Positions 1-7,420 of a DNA stretch of 45,280 bases are shown here, piece by piece. The notes below the pieces were generated by a model. That model was not told the origin of the DNA. It searched no databases and was given only the letters and a program-made list of their open reading frames with translations. The position numbers and the translations under genes were made by a program. Location: positions 1 to 45,280 of the forward strand of contig CAUGNO010000013.1 of the NCBI GenBank assembly GCA_959600905.1, given 5' to 3'. Within the stretch, counting starts at the first letter, position 1; each line of letters opens with the position of its first letter. Source of the stretch: UMGS1975 sp959600905 (GTDB lineage: Bacteria; Bacillota; Clostridia; Christensenellales; QAND01).

Positions 1-20
1 TTACGGAGATCATGGAATAA
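1..20 (+). CDS. C-terminal codons of an upstream gene, possibly tuf (EF-Tu)
   Basis: Reading from base 3, five codons spell T-E-I-M-E followed by TAA at 18-20, and an intrinsic terminator starts six bases later, so a real gene probably ends here. EF-Tu in many Firmicutes ends in a similar V-T-x-I-x-E tail and tuf commonly lies just upstream of the S10 operon. The identification is an inference from five residues and gene order only. Confidence 0.35.
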
Positions 21-25
21 GAATG

Positions 26-55
26 AAAAAGGGACTGCTTTGCAGTCCCTTTTTT
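26..55 (+). terminator. Rho-independent terminator of the upstream gene
   Basis: GGGACTGC (31-38), loop TTT, GCAGTCCC (42-49) followed by six T and preceded by five A. The perfect 8-bp stem and U-run make this a convincing intrinsic terminator. It lies inside the longest open frame of the following gene, which argues for the downstream start of that gene. Confidence 0.9.
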
Positions 56-73
56 ACAAAAAGAGGGATGGCA

Positions 74-574
74 ATGGAGCAGGTATGTTTTGAGGCAGTA
101 CTCAATAAAAAGCAAATGCAGAAGGTGGCTTCTTTGGCAGAAGATATATGGTATGAGCATTATGGAACGCTGTTGGGAGAAAAACAGATTGCATATATGC
201 TGGAAAAGTTTCAATCCGTCTCTGCTATTGAAAAGCAGCTAAGGCATGGATATCAATATTATCTGATAACCTATGATGGTGATGCACATGGCTATATCGG
301 CATACAGCCACAAGGGAACACCCTATTTTTGAGTAAGTTGTATTTACAAAAGCAGGCGCGAGGCAAGGGAATTGCACGGCAGGCATTGGATATGATGCGT
401 GAGGTATGCAGGGAAAAGGGGCTTTCTTCCATCTATTTGACGGTGAATAAACACAATAGCTCTAAACAAGTATACGAAGCGCTTGGGTTTAAAACAACGC
501 GCGAGGAAGTAACGGATATAGGACATGGGTTCGTGATGGATGATTATATCATGGAGATTTTGGTGGAGGAATAA
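74..574 (+). CDS. GNAT family N-acetyltransferase
   Basis: A 166-residue protein of the GCN5-related N-acetyltransferase fold, which moves an acetyl group from acetyl-CoA to an amine; the substrate is unknown. The acetyl-CoA loop is the A-R-G-K-G-I-A segment in the middle of the protein, followed by the helix and the strand I-Y-L-T-V-N, then the usual N-x-x-S-x-x-x-Y-x-x-x-G-F ending. I place the start at ATG 74 because AGAGGG (62-67) lies six bases upstream; ATG 68 touches that site, and the frame further upstream runs through the terminator at 26-55. It stands alone between that terminator and the ribosomal promoter. The closest-looking family members are annotated as spermine/spermidine-type or ribosomal acetyltransferases, but nothing here decides between them. 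Confidence 0.85.
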   Translation: MEQVCFEAVLNKKQMQKVASLAEDIWYEHYGTLLGEKQIAYMLEKFQSVSAIEKQLRHGYQYYLITYDGDAHGYIGIQPQGNTLFLSKLYLQKQARGKGIARQALDMMREVCREKGLSSIYLTVNKHNSSKQVYEALGFKTTREEVTDIGHGFVMDDYIMEILVEE

Positions 575-599
575 AAGAAAAAATATCCTAAAAAATAAC

Positions 600-628
600 T
601 TGCAATTCTTATATTGTTACGCTATAAT
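600..628 (+). promoter_or_regulatory. Sigma-A promoter of the S10-spc-alpha operon
   Basis: TTGCAA at 600-605 and TATAAT at 623-628 are separated by exactly 17 bases, a near-consensus housekeeping promoter. It is the only strong promoter I see before rpsJ and probably drives the ribosomal block to about 16315. Transcription would start near 635, giving a leader of about 185 bases. Confidence 0.85.
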
Positions 629-634
629 CTATTA

Positions 635-800
635 GTCTCTGTGTGCGTATGTACACAGAATAGGGAAGAAGCGGAAGGTTGCCGGCATCGGCAAAGCCGG
701 GTAATTTCCGTGGACCAAGCCTGACAATCGGGCGGCGAGTCCCATCTCGCCGCGTGTATCTATAAAAAGTGGACACACGCGGGAACGTGTAAATGGGATA
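635..800 (+). ncRNA. Structured 5' leader of the S10 operon
   Basis: The leader holds at least three stems: CTGTGT/ACACAG (639-644 with 653-658); CGGAA/TTCCG (672-676 with 706-710) enclosing CCGGC/GCCGG (682-686 with 696-700); and GCGGCGAG/CTCGCCGC (732-739 with 746-753). ACACG(C) at 775-780 can pair either back with GCGTGT (752-757) or forward with CGTGT (786-790), so two alternative folds compete just before the rpsJ ribosome binding site. S10 operons are known to be autoregulated through their leaders; which protein binds here cannot be told from sequence. Confidence 0.6.
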
Positions 801-820
801 TCGAAAAAAGGAGGAACAAT

Positions 821-1129
821 ATGCCGAGCCAAAAAATTCGTATTAAGCTCAAAGCTTACGATCACAACCTGATCGACCAAAGCGCAGAGAGGATCGTAGA
901 GACCGCAAAGCGGTCTGGTGCCAAGATCTCTGGCCCGATTCCGCTGCCGACGGACAAGGAAATCATCACCGTTTTGCGTGCAACGCACAAGTACAAGGAC
1001 GCACGGGAACAATTTGAAATCAAAACGCACAAACGCATTATCGATATCCTGGATCCCACGTCCAAAACAGTCGATTCCCTGATGAGACTGGATCTTCCGG
1101 CTGGTGTGGATATCGAGATCAAGCTTTGA
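821..1129 (+). CDS. rpsJ: Small ribosomal subunit protein S10
   Basis: A 102-residue protein matching S10 (NusE) along its full length, beginning M-P-S-Q-K-I-R-I-K-L-K-A-Y-D-H and containing the family hallmark H-K-R-I-I-D-I-L-D-P. It sits in the 30S head and, as NusE, also joins the NusB antitermination complex. The ATG is preceded by AAAGGAGG with good spacing. It is the first gene of the operon, directly behind the structured leader. Confidence 0.98.
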   Translation: MPSQKIRIKLKAYDHNLIDQSAERIVETAKRSGAKISGPIPLPTDKEIITVLRATHKYKDAREQFEIKTHKRIIDILDPTSKTVDSLMRLDLPAGVDIEIKL

Positions 1130-1151
1130 TGCAGTGCTGGAGGTGACGGAC

Positions 1152-1781
1152 GTGAAAAAAGCAATATTGGCAAAAAAACTGGGCATGACTCAGGTGTATG
1201 CACAAGATGGCACAGTCGTCCCTGTGACGGTGCTGCAGGCTGGCCCCTGCTACGTTGTGCAGAAGAAAACAGTGGACAAGGATGGCTACGAAGCGGTGCA
1301 GATCGGCTTTGAATCCATTCGCGAAAAGCTGGTGAATAAACCTGCTAAGGGTCATCTGGATAAGGCCGGTGTTGGGCTATTGCGCAACCTGCGCGAGTTC
1401 AAGCTGGAGGACGCAGCTTCTTATGAAGTTGGCCAGGAAATCAAGGCAGATGTGTTCGCAGAGGGCGATAAAGTGGACGTAAGCGGCGTTTCCAAGGGGA
1501 AAGGGTATGCTGGCGTCATCAAGCGCCACAACCAACACAGAGGACGCATGACACATGGTTCCGGGTTCCACAGGGCACCGGGCTCCATGGGCGGAGCATC
1601 TAGCCCGTCTCGCGTATTCAAAAGCAAAAACCTGCCGGGCCACCTGGGCGCGGTAAAGGTAACTACCCAGAATCTGACGATCGTTTCGGTGAATGCTGAA
1701 AAGAACGTGATTCTTGTCAAGGGCGCAGTGCCCGGGCCGAATGGCGCGCTGGTAAGCGTGGTCGATTCGGTGAAGAACTGA
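1152..1781 (+). CDS. rplC: Large ribosomal subunit protein L3
   Basis: A 209-residue L3, an early assembly protein near the peptidyl-transferase centre. The open frame extends upstream, but L3 proteins begin (M)KKAILxKKLGMTQ, which places the start at GTG 1152; GGAGGTGA around 1138-1145 is correctly spaced for it. The central loop G-S-x-F-H-R-A-P-G-S-x-G that reaches towards the catalytic centre is intact. It follows rpsJ by 22 bases. Confidence 0.97.
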   Translation: MKKAILAKKLGMTQVYAQDGTVVPVTVLQAGPCYVVQKKTVDKDGYEAVQIGFESIREKLVNKPAKGHLDKAGVGLLRNLREFKLEDAASYEVGQEIKADVFAEGDKVDVSGVSKGKGYAGVIKRHNQHRGRMTHGSGFHRAPGSMGGASSPSRVFKSKNLPGHLGAVKVTTQNLTIVSVNAEKNVILVKGAVPGPNGALVSVVDSVKN

Positions 1782-1800
1782 GCCAAGGAGGGAATTCCAA

Positions 1801-2427
1801 ATGCCGAAGGTTGATATCCTCAACATGGAAGGCAGCGTTGTGGATTCGCTGGAGCTGAACGATGCCGTATTCGGGATCGAGCCCAACCACAGCGCGCTGC
1901 ACCAAGTTGTGAAAGCACAGCTGGCCAACAAACGCCAAGGAACACAGAGCGCGTTGACCAGATCAGAAGTAAGCGGCGGCGGTATTAAGCCGTGGCGTCA
2001 GAAAGGCACTGGCCGTGCCCGCCAAGGATCCACCCGCAGCCCGCAGTGGCGTCATGGCGGCGTTGTATTTGCGCCCAAACCGCGCAGCTACCGCCAGGAT
2101 GTAAACAAAAAGGTCCGCAAGCTGGCAATGTGCAGCGCACTATCCAGCAAGGTGGCGGATGGCAACATGATCGTTTTGGATCAGGTCGGTTTTGAAAAGC
2201 CGTCCACTAAGGCAATGGTAAAAATGCTGAATGCCTTGAAGGTAGACGGAAAAGCGCTGGTTGTTTTGCCGGAAGGCAATGCAGAGGTGGAGCTCTCCGC
2301 CCGCAACATTCCCGGCATCAAAACGACGGTGACCGGCACGTTGAATGTGTATGACATTATGAAATATGATCGCTTCATCATCACCAAGGATGCGGCCATC
2401 AAGGTGCAGGAGGTATACGCAAAATGA
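1801..2427 (+). CDS. rplD: Large ribosomal subunit protein L4
   Basis: A 208-residue L4, which lines the nascent-peptide tunnel. The basic tunnel loop K-P-W-R-Q-K-G-T-G-R-A-R-Q-G-S and the following P-Q-W-R-H-G-G-V-V-F-x-P-K-P are clear. In enterobacteria L4 represses its own S10 operon; whether it does so here is unknown. Its stop overlaps the rplW start by four bases (ATGA), implying translational coupling. Confidence 0.98.
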   Translation: MPKVDILNMEGSVVDSLELNDAVFGIEPNHSALHQVVKAQLANKRQGTQSALTRSEVSGGGIKPWRQKGTGRARQGSTRSPQWRHGGVVFAPKPRSYRQDVNKKVRKLAMCSALSSKVADGNMIVLDQVGFEKPSTKAMVKMLNALKVDGKALVVLPEGNAEVELSARNIPGIKTTVTGTLNVYDIMKYDRFIITKDAAIKVQEVYAK

Positions 2428-2720
2428 GCAATGCGCATGACATCATCCTCCGCCCGGTGCTGACGGAAAAAACGTATCAGGATATGAGCGAAAAACGCTA
2501 TGCGTTTATCGTACATCCCGATGCAAACCGCACAGCTGTAAAGCAGGCAATTGAAGAAATTTTCAATGTAGAAGTGGCAAAGGTCAATATCGTCAACACC
2601 CTGGGCAAGATCAAACGCCAGGGCCTGACAAAGGGCCGCAGGGCTTCTCTGAAAAAGGCGTATGTGGTTTTGAAAGAGACCAGCGCGCCCATCGAATTCT
2701 TTGAAGGCATGGCGCAATAA
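2424..2720 (+). CDS. rplW: Large ribosomal subunit protein L23
   Basis: A 98-residue L23, located at the tunnel exit and the docking site for trigger factor and SRP. Typical features are I-L-R-P-V-L-T-E-K near the N-terminus, the Y-x-F-x-V-x-x-x-A-N-x-x-x-V-K-x-A-I-E segment and the basic G-R-x-x-x-x-K-K-A-Y-V end. It starts in the ATGA overlap with rplD and is of normal length. Confidence 0.98.
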   Translation: MSNAHDIILRPVLTEKTYQDMSEKRYAFIVHPDANRTAVKQAIEEIFNVEVAKVNIVNTLGKIKRQGLTKGRRASLKKAYVVLKETSAPIEFFEGMAQ

Positions 2721-2749
2721 GCGCAAGCAATAACGGGAGGAAACGGAGT

Positions 2750-3583
2750 ATGGCAATCAAAAAATACAAGCCGACATCGCCGGGCCGCCGTTTTATGACG
2801 GTCACTGATTACAGCGGCTTGAGCAAGACAGCGCCTGAACGCTCGCTGCTGGTGGATTTGAAGAAATCCGGCGGCCGTAACGCTCATGGCCGTATCACCG
2901 TTCGCCATAGAGGCGGCGGAAACAAGAGAAAATACCGCATTATTGATTTCAAGCGTACCAAAGACGGTATTCCCGCTAAAGTGGCTACGATTGAATATGA
3001 TCCGAACCGTACTTGCTTTATCGCCCTGATCCACTATGCTGATGGTGAAAAGAGCTATATTTTGGCTCCGATTGGCTTGAAGGTCGGCGATACGGTAATG
3101 AGCGGCGAAAACGCAGACATCATGCCGGGCAACTGCCTGCCCATTCGCAGCATTCCGCTGGGTACTGTGATCCACAACATTGAGCTGCGCGTTGGCGTAG
3201 GTGGCCAGATGTGTCGTACGGCAGGCTGTGCAGCACAGCTGATGGCAAAGGAAGGCAAATATGCGCAGGTGCGCCTGCCCTCCGGCGAAGTGCGTATGGT
3301 ACCGATGGATGCCAGAGCCTCGATTGGCCAGGTTTCTAACGAAGACCATGAAAACGTGAACCTGGGTAAAGCGGGCCGCAAGCGTGCGCGCGGCATCCGC
3401 CCGACGGTACGCGGTTCTGTTATGAACCCGGTAGACCACCCGCACGGCGGCGGCGAAGGCAAAGCGCCGGTAGGCCGCCCCGGCCCGATGACCCCCTGGG
3501 GCAAACCGGCCCTGGGCCATAAGACTCGTAAGAAGAACGCCCCGACGGATAAGTACATTGTGCGTCGTAGAGGCAGCAAGTAA
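2750..3583 (+). CDS. rplB: Large ribosomal subunit protein L2
   Basis: A 277-residue L2, essential for subunit association and peptidyl-transferase activity. It has the A-I-K-K-Y-K-P-T-S-P-G-R-R start, the G-R-N-x-x-G-R-I-T-x-R-H-R-G-G-G region and the C-terminal V-x-M-N-P-V-D-H-P-H-G-G-G-E-G segment that contains the conserved active-site-proximal histidine. GGGAGG precedes the ATG. A 384-codon open frame on the opposite strand is a codon-bias shadow. Confidence 0.98.
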   Translation: MAIKKYKPTSPGRRFMTVTDYSGLSKTAPERSLLVDLKKSGGRNAHGRITVRHRGGGNKRKYRIIDFKRTKDGIPAKVATIEYDPNRTCFIALIHYADGEKSYILAPIGLKVGDTVMSGENADIMPGNCLPIRSIPLGTVIHNIELRVGVGGQMCRTAGCAAQLMAKEGKYAQVRLPSGEVRMVPMDARASIGQVSNEDHENVNLGKAGRKRARGIRPTVRGSVMNPVDHPHGGGEGKAPVGRPGPMTPWGKPALGHKTRKKNAPTDKYIVRRRGSK

Positions 3584-3600
3584 GGAAGGAGGATGGCAAA

Positions 3601-3882
3601 ATGTCCCGTTCAGTAAAAAAAGGACCTTTCGTACAAGAGAGATTGCTGGCACGTGTGCAGCAAATGAATGAAAAGAACGAGAAGAAAGTGTTGAAGACCT
3701 GGTCTCGTTCCTCCACCATCTTCCCTGACATGGTAGGCCATACGATCGCCGTACACGACGGCCGCAAACATGTGCCTGTCTACATCATTGAGGACATGGT
3801 CGGCCATAAGCTTGGCGAATTTGCACCGACCCGGACCTATCGCGGCCATGCGGGCAGCGAAAAGTCCTCCTCGTCTAGATAA
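3601..3882 (+). CDS. rpsS: Small ribosomal subunit protein S19
   Basis: A 93-residue S19 of the 30S head, contacting S13. Its start M-S-R-S-V-K-K-G-P-F and the W-S-R-x-S-x-I-x-P-x-M-V-G and G-H-K-L-G-E-F-x-x-T-R-x-Y/F-x-G-H motifs are all present. AAGGAGG is placed upstream of the ATG. The serine-rich tail is typical of the family. Confidence 0.98.
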   Translation: MSRSVKKGPFVQERLLARVQQMNEKNEKKVLKTWSRSSTIFPDMVGHTIAVHDGRKHVPVYIIEDMVGHKLGEFAPTRTYRGHAGSEKSSSSR

Positions 3883-3897
3883 GGGAAGGAGATTGAC

Positions 3898-4284
3898 ATG
3901 GCAACGCGTCAAAAAGAAAAAGCGGCTCGCAGAGCAGAAAATCGTGACAGACGGCCCAAAGCCGTACTGCGTTATGCTAGGATCGCGCCGAGAAAAGCGC
4001 GCGCAGTGATTGATCAGATTCGTGGCAAGTCGTTGGCAGAGGCAGAGGGAATCCTGATGCTTTCTCCCAGAGGCGCCAGCGAAATCGTATACAAACTGGT
4101 AGAATCCGCCGCAGCCAATGCGGAAAACAACCTCGACATGGCACGCGATACGCTGTATGTCGCAGAGATCTATGCGGATGGCGGCCCGACGCTCAAACGC
4201 TATCGTCCCCGCGCCCAAGGGCGTGCGGCCAGCATTTTGAAGCGCACGAGCCACATTACCGTCATCTTGGATCAGGTTAAGTAG
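3898..4284 (+). CDS. rplV: Large ribosomal subunit protein L22
   Basis: A 128-residue L22, which extends a hairpin into the exit tunnel and is a known site of macrolide resistance changes. The core (A-x-A-x-L-R-Y-A-R-I-A-P-R-K-A-R through G-P-T-L-K-R-Y-R-P-R-A-Q-G-R-A) is canonical. It is longer than the usual 110-115 residues because of a lysine/arginine-rich N-terminal extension of about 17 residues, a variant seen in other Clostridia. AGGGAAGGAG precedes the chosen ATG. Confidence 0.97.
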   Translation: MATRQKEKAARRAENRDRRPKAVLRYARIAPRKARAVIDQIRGKSLAEAEGILMLSPRGASEIVYKLVESAAANAENNLDMARDTLYVAEIYADGGPTLKRYRPRAQGRAASILKRTSHITVILDQVK

Positions 4285-4295
4285 GAGGGTGTAGT

Positions 4296-4967
4296 ATGGG
4301 CCAGAAAGTTAATCCGCACGGTTTCCGTGTCGGTGTCATCAAAGATTGGGATACGCGCTGGTTCGCTAATGGCAAAGCCTTCGCAGACAACCTGATCTCG
4401 GATTATGAAATCCGTAAATTTTTGAAGAAAAAGCTGTATGCGGCTGGCATTGCAAAGATTGAGATCGAGCGTGCGGCCGGAAAAATCACAGTGAACATTC
4501 ATACCGCCAAACCTGGCGTGGTCATTGGCCGCGGCGGCGCAGGTGTGGAAGCGCTGAAAAAGGAATTGAACAAGGTTGCCGGCACTGCCTGCAACATCAA
4601 CATCATCGAAGTGAAGCGTGCTGAGACCAATGCACAGTTGGTGGCAGAAAACGTAGCACAGCAGCTGGAGCGCCGTATTTCTTTCCGGCGTGCGATGAAG
4701 CAATGCATCGGACGCAGCATGAAGGCTGGCGCCAAGGGCATCAAGATCACTTGCGGCGGCCGTTTGGGCGGCGCAGAGATCGCCCGCAGTGAAAGCTATC
4801 ATGAAGGAAGCATCCCGCTGCAAACCCTGCGCGCGGATATCGACTATGGGTTTGCTGAAGCACATACGACCTATGGCCGTATCGGCGTAAAGGTATGGAT
4901 CTACAAAGGCGAAGTGCTGAATGCGCGCAAGTCGCGTTCCGCTGTCGCTAAGGAAGGAGGCAGATAA
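4296..4967 (+). CDS. rpsC: Small ribosomal subunit protein S3
   Basis: A 223-residue S3, at the mRNA entry channel with helicase activity together with S4 and S5. It opens M-G-Q-K-V-N-P-H-G-F-R, carries the KH-domain G-x-x-G loop (I-G-R-G-G-A-G) near residue 77, and the C-terminal G-R-L-G-G-A-E-I-A-R-S-E segment. It is separated from rplV by 11 bases with an AGGAGG site. Confidence 0.98.
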   Translation: MGQKVNPHGFRVGVIKDWDTRWFANGKAFADNLISDYEIRKFLKKKLYAAGIAKIEIERAAGKITVNIHTAKPGVVIGRGGAGVEALKKELNKVAGTACNINIIEVKRAETNAQLVAENVAQQLERRISFRRAMKQCIGRSMKAGAKGIKITCGGRLGGAEIARSESYHEGSIPLQTLRADIDYGFAEAHTTYGRIGVKVWIYKGEVLNARKSRSAVAKEGGR

Positions 4968-4970
4968 GCC

Positions 4971-5408
4971 ATGTTGATGCCTAAACGCGTAAAGCGCAGA
5001 AGAGTGCATCGCGGACGCCTGAAAGGCACCGAAACCCGCGGCACGACGGTAACGTACGGTGAATATGGCTTGCAGGCCCTGGATCCGTGCTGGATTACCT
5101 CCAATCAAATCGAGGCTGCTCGTATTGCCATGACCCGCTATATCAAACGTGGTGGGCAGGTATGGATCAAAATTTTCCCGCATAAGCCCGTAACGGAAAA
5201 ACCGGCGGAAACCCGCATGGGTTCCGGTAAAGGTTCTCCGGAATATTGGGTTGCTGTGGTACGTCCCGGCCGTGTGATGTTTGAAATCGCAGGCGTGCCG
5301 GAAGAAACTGCCCGCGAAGCGCTGCGCTTGGCTATGCATAAGCTGCCCTGCCGCTGCAAATTCGTGAAGAAGGGCGAAGATACTGCCGTAGGTGGTGAAA
5401 CGAAATGA
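4971..5408 (+). CDS. rplP: Large ribosomal subunit protein L16
   Basis: A 145-residue L16, located by the A-site and central protuberance. M-P-K-R-V-K-R-R-x-x-H-R-G-R-x-K-G and the later W-I-K-I-F-P-H-K-P-V-T-x-K-P-x-E-T-R-M-G-x-G-K-G motif are diagnostic. GGAGG (4956-4960) favours ATG 4971, giving two extra residues before the conserved M-P-K; ATG 4977 is the alternative. It overlaps rpmC by four bases. Confidence 0.97.
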   Translation: MLMPKRVKRRRVHRGRLKGTETRGTTVTYGEYGLQALDPCWITSNQIEAARIAMTRYIKRGGQVWIKIFPHKPVTEKPAETRMGSGKGSPEYWVAVVRPGRVMFEIAGVPEETAREALRLAMHKLPCRCKFVKKGEDTAVGGETK

Positions 5409-5617
5409 AAGCGAAACAACTGCATGAAATGACAACCGAAGAGCTGACCAGTAAAGTGGCGGAACTCAAGGGGGAACTGTTTAACCTTCGTTTTCAACTC
5501 GCCACCGGACAGCTTCAGAACCCGATGAGCATCAAACAGACCAAACGCGATATCGCAAAGGCACAGACCATTTTGCGTGAACGCGAAATCAAAGCCGCCG
5601 CCGGCGGTCAAGCGTAA
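5405..5617 (+). CDS. rpmC: Large ribosomal subunit protein L29
   Basis: A 70-residue two-helix L29, at the tunnel exit beside L23. Family features are M-K-A-K-x-L-x-E-M-T-x-E-E-L near the start, the L-F-N-L-R-F-Q-L-A-T-G-Q-L motif and the following R-D-I-A-K-x-x-T-I-L-R-E-R-E. It starts in an ATGA overlap with rplP, so it is likely translationally coupled. Confidence 0.97.
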   Translation: MKAKQLHEMTTEELTSKVAELKGELFNLRFQLATGQLQNPMSIKQTKRDIAKAQTILREREIKAAAGGQA

Positions 5618-5630
5618 GGAGGGCTGAAAA

Positions 5631-5888
5631 GTGGAAGAAAGAGGCCATCGCAAGACAAGAACCGGTATCGTCGTATCCGATAAGATGGATAAGACGGTCG
5701 TGGTAGCCATCGCAACCCACGAGAAGCACCGTCTTTACGGCAAAACCTATAAAAAGACCACGCGCTTGAAAGCACATGATGAAAACAACACATGTGGCGT
5801 AGGCGATAAGGTATCCATCATGGAGACCCGTCATTTGTCCAAAGACAAGAACTGGCGCGTTGTGGAAATTATCGAAAAGGCCAAGTAA
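5631..5888 (+). CDS. rpsQ: Small ribosomal subunit protein S17
   Basis: An 85-residue S17, an early 16S rRNA 5'-domain binding protein with an OB fold. R-K-T-R-T-G-I-V-V-S-D-K-M-D-K-T and the later G-D-x-V-x-I-M-E-T-R-x-L-S-K-x-K mark the family. The start is GTG at 5631, preceded by AAGGAGGG. Confidence 0.97.
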   Translation: MEERGHRKTRTGIVVSDKMDKTVVVAIATHEKHRLYGKTYKKTTRLKAHDENNTCGVGDKVSIMETRHLSKDKNWRVVEIIEKAK

Positions 5889-5912
5889 GAGCCAGAAAGG
5901 GAGGACAACGCC

Positions 5913-6281
5913 ATGATTCAACCGCAAACTAGGCTAAAAGTTGCCGACAACAGCGGCGCCAAAGAAATCATGTGTATCAAAGTGCTGGGCGGTTCGTTCC
6001 GTAAGACCGGCAACATCGGCGATGTCATTATCGCCTCTGTGAAAAGTGCTGCGCCGGGCGGGGTCGTCAAGAAAAAGGATGTTGTACGCGCGGTCATCGT
6101 TCGCTCCTCAAAAGGGGTTAACAGACCTGACGGTTCCTACATCCGCTTTGACGATAATGCCGCGGTCATCATAAACGACCAAAAACAGCCTCGTGGAACC
6201 CGTATTTTCGGGCCAGTGGCCAGGGAGCTCCGTGAAAGAGACTATATGAAGATCGTCTCTCTTGCGCCCGAAGTGCTTTAA
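5913..6281 (+). CDS. rplN: Large ribosomal subunit protein L14
   Basis: A 122-residue L14, at the intersubunit interface and the target of the silencing factor RsfS. It starts M-I-Q-P-Q-T-R-L-K-V-A-D-N-S-G-A-K and ends R-E-x-x-x-M-K-I-V-S-L-A-P-E-V-L, both family signatures. Length is exactly typical and GGGAGG precedes the start. Confidence 0.98.
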   Translation: MIQPQTRLKVADNSGAKEIMCIKVLGGSFRKTGNIGDVIIASVKSAAPGGVVKKKDVVRAVIVRSSKGVNRPDGSYIRFDDNAAVIINDQKQPRGTRIFGPVARELRERDYMKIVSLAPEVL

Positions 6282-6295
6282 GGAGGGTGGAAGAT

Positions 6296-6619
6296 ATGGT
6301 CAAAAAGCTGCATGTACGGAAGGACGACACGGTAGTCGTCGTATCCGGCAAAGATAAAGGAAAACAGGGCAAGGTGCTTCGCGCTCTGCCCAAAGAAGGA
6401 AAAGTCGTTGTAGAGGGCGTCAATGTGGTTGCACGCCACACCAAGCCGAAAGGCCAAGGAGATCCGGGCGGGATCATTCGTTCCGAGGCTCCTATCTATG
6501 CGTCCAAGGTAATGCTGGTTTGCGAAAAGTGCAACAAAGCAACCCGTATTTCCTACAAGATTCTTCCGGACGGCAAGAAGGTCCGCGTATGCAAGAAATG
6601 CGCGGCTGAACTTGGCTGA
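6296..6619 (+). CDS. rplX: Large ribosomal subunit protein L24
   Basis: A 107-residue L24, an assembly initiator with an N-terminal KOW fold (V-V-V-x-S-G-K-D-K-G-K-Q-G-K-V). ATG 6296 is chosen because AGGAGGG (6281-6287) is eight bases upstream; the in-frame GTG at 6287 overlaps that site. The C-terminal part has two C-x-x-C pairs (C-E-K-C and C-K-K-C) around R-x-S-Y-K-x-L-x-D-G-K-K-V-R, a small zinc-ribbon-like element common in this family. Confidence 0.97.
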   Translation: MVKKLHVRKDDTVVVVSGKDKGKQGKVLRALPKEGKVVVEGVNVVARHTKPKGQGDPGGIIRSEAPIYASKVMLVCEKCNKATRISYKILPDGKKVRVCKKCAAELG

Positions 6620-6641
6620 GTGCCACAAGGAGGGTAAGTAA

Positions 6642-7199
6642 ATGGCCGAACAGGCAATGCCTCGTTTGAGGCAGAGATACCAAGAGGAAATCGTTCCGGC
6701 GCTGATGGCTAAGTTCAAATATACGAACATCAATCAGGTGCCGAAACTGGAGAAGATCGTTTTGAACATGGGTCTTGGCGATGTAAAAGACAACGCCAAG
6801 GGACTGGAAGCGGCCGTCAACGATATGATGATGATCGCAGGCCAGCGGCCCGTTGTAACCAAGGCTCGTAAATCCGTTGCAAACTTCCGCCTTCGTGAAG
6901 GCATGAACGTCGGCGCAAAGGTAACGCTGCGCAGCAACCGCATGTATGAGTTTGCAGATCGTCTGCTCAACATTGCTTTGCCGCGTGTACGTGACTTCCG
7001 CGGCGTTTCGGATAAGTCTTTCGATGGAAGAGGCAACTATGCGCTGGGCATCAAGGAACAGCTCATCTTCCCGGAAATCGAGTATGATAAAGTGGACAAA
7101 GTGCGCGGTATGGATATCGTATTTGTCACCACTGCGAAAACCGATGAGGAAGCGCGTGAGCTGATGGCACTCCTTGGAATGCCGTTTGCCCAGAACTAA
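6642..7199 (+). CDS. rplE: Large ribosomal subunit protein L5
   Basis: A 185-residue L5 of the central protuberance, binding 5S rRNA. It contains V-P-K-L-E-K-I-V-L-N-M-G-L-G, the G-Q-x-P-V-V-T-x-A-R-K-S-V-A-N-F-R-L-R-E-G region and the G-R-G-N-Y-x-L-G-I-K-E-Q-L-I-F-P-E-I motif. AAGGAGGG precedes the ATG; about six residues of M-A-E-Q-A-M precede the conserved start. Confidence 0.98.
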   Translation: MAEQAMPRLRQRYQEEIVPALMAKFKYTNINQVPKLEKIVLNMGLGDVKDNAKGLEAAVNDMMMIAGQRPVVTKARKSVANFRLREGMNVGAKVTLRSNRMYEFADRLLNIALPRVRDFRGVSDKSFDGRGNYALGIKEQLIFPEIEYDKVDKVRGMDIVFVTTAKTDEEARELMALLGMPFAQN

Positions 7200-7213
7200 A
7201 AGGAGGAACAACC

Positions 7214-7399
7214 TTGGCTAAAAAGAGCATGATCAATAAGCAACAGCGCGAGCCAAAGTTCTCTTCTAGGGCGTACACCCGCTGCCGCATCTGCGGCCGC
7301 CCGCACAGTGTGCTCCGCAAATATGGCGTATGCCGTATCTGCTTTAGAGAACTGGCCTACAAAGGACAGATTCCAGGCGTGCGCAAGGCAAGCTGGTAA
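7214..7399 (+). CDS. rpsZ: Small ribosomal subunit protein S14, zinc-binding type Z
   Basis: A 61-residue short S14 with the four zinc cysteines C24-x2-C27-x12-C40-x2-C43, the zinc-requiring form. Many Bacillota keep a cysteine-free paralogue elsewhere for zinc starvation; none is in this window. The start is TTG 7214 with AGGAGG eight bases ahead. It ends in the conserved G-x-I-P-G-V-R-K-A-S-W. Confidence 0.97.
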   Translation: MAKKSMINKQQREPKFSSRAYTRCRICGRPHSVLRKYGVCRICFRELAYKGQIPGVRKASW

Positions 7400-7420
7400 T
7401 CGCGGAGAGGAGGATACAAC

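Noticed and set aside
2498..3652. 384-codon open frame on the minus strand opposite rplB
   Set aside because: The plus strand carries a complete, unmistakable L2 gene (and L23); the antisense frame has no ribosome site or family similarity and arises from codon bias.
4272..5435. 387-codon open frame on the minus strand opposite rpsC and rplP
   Set aside because: Same reason: it mirrors two well-conserved ribosomal genes and looks like an artefact of strong codon bias.
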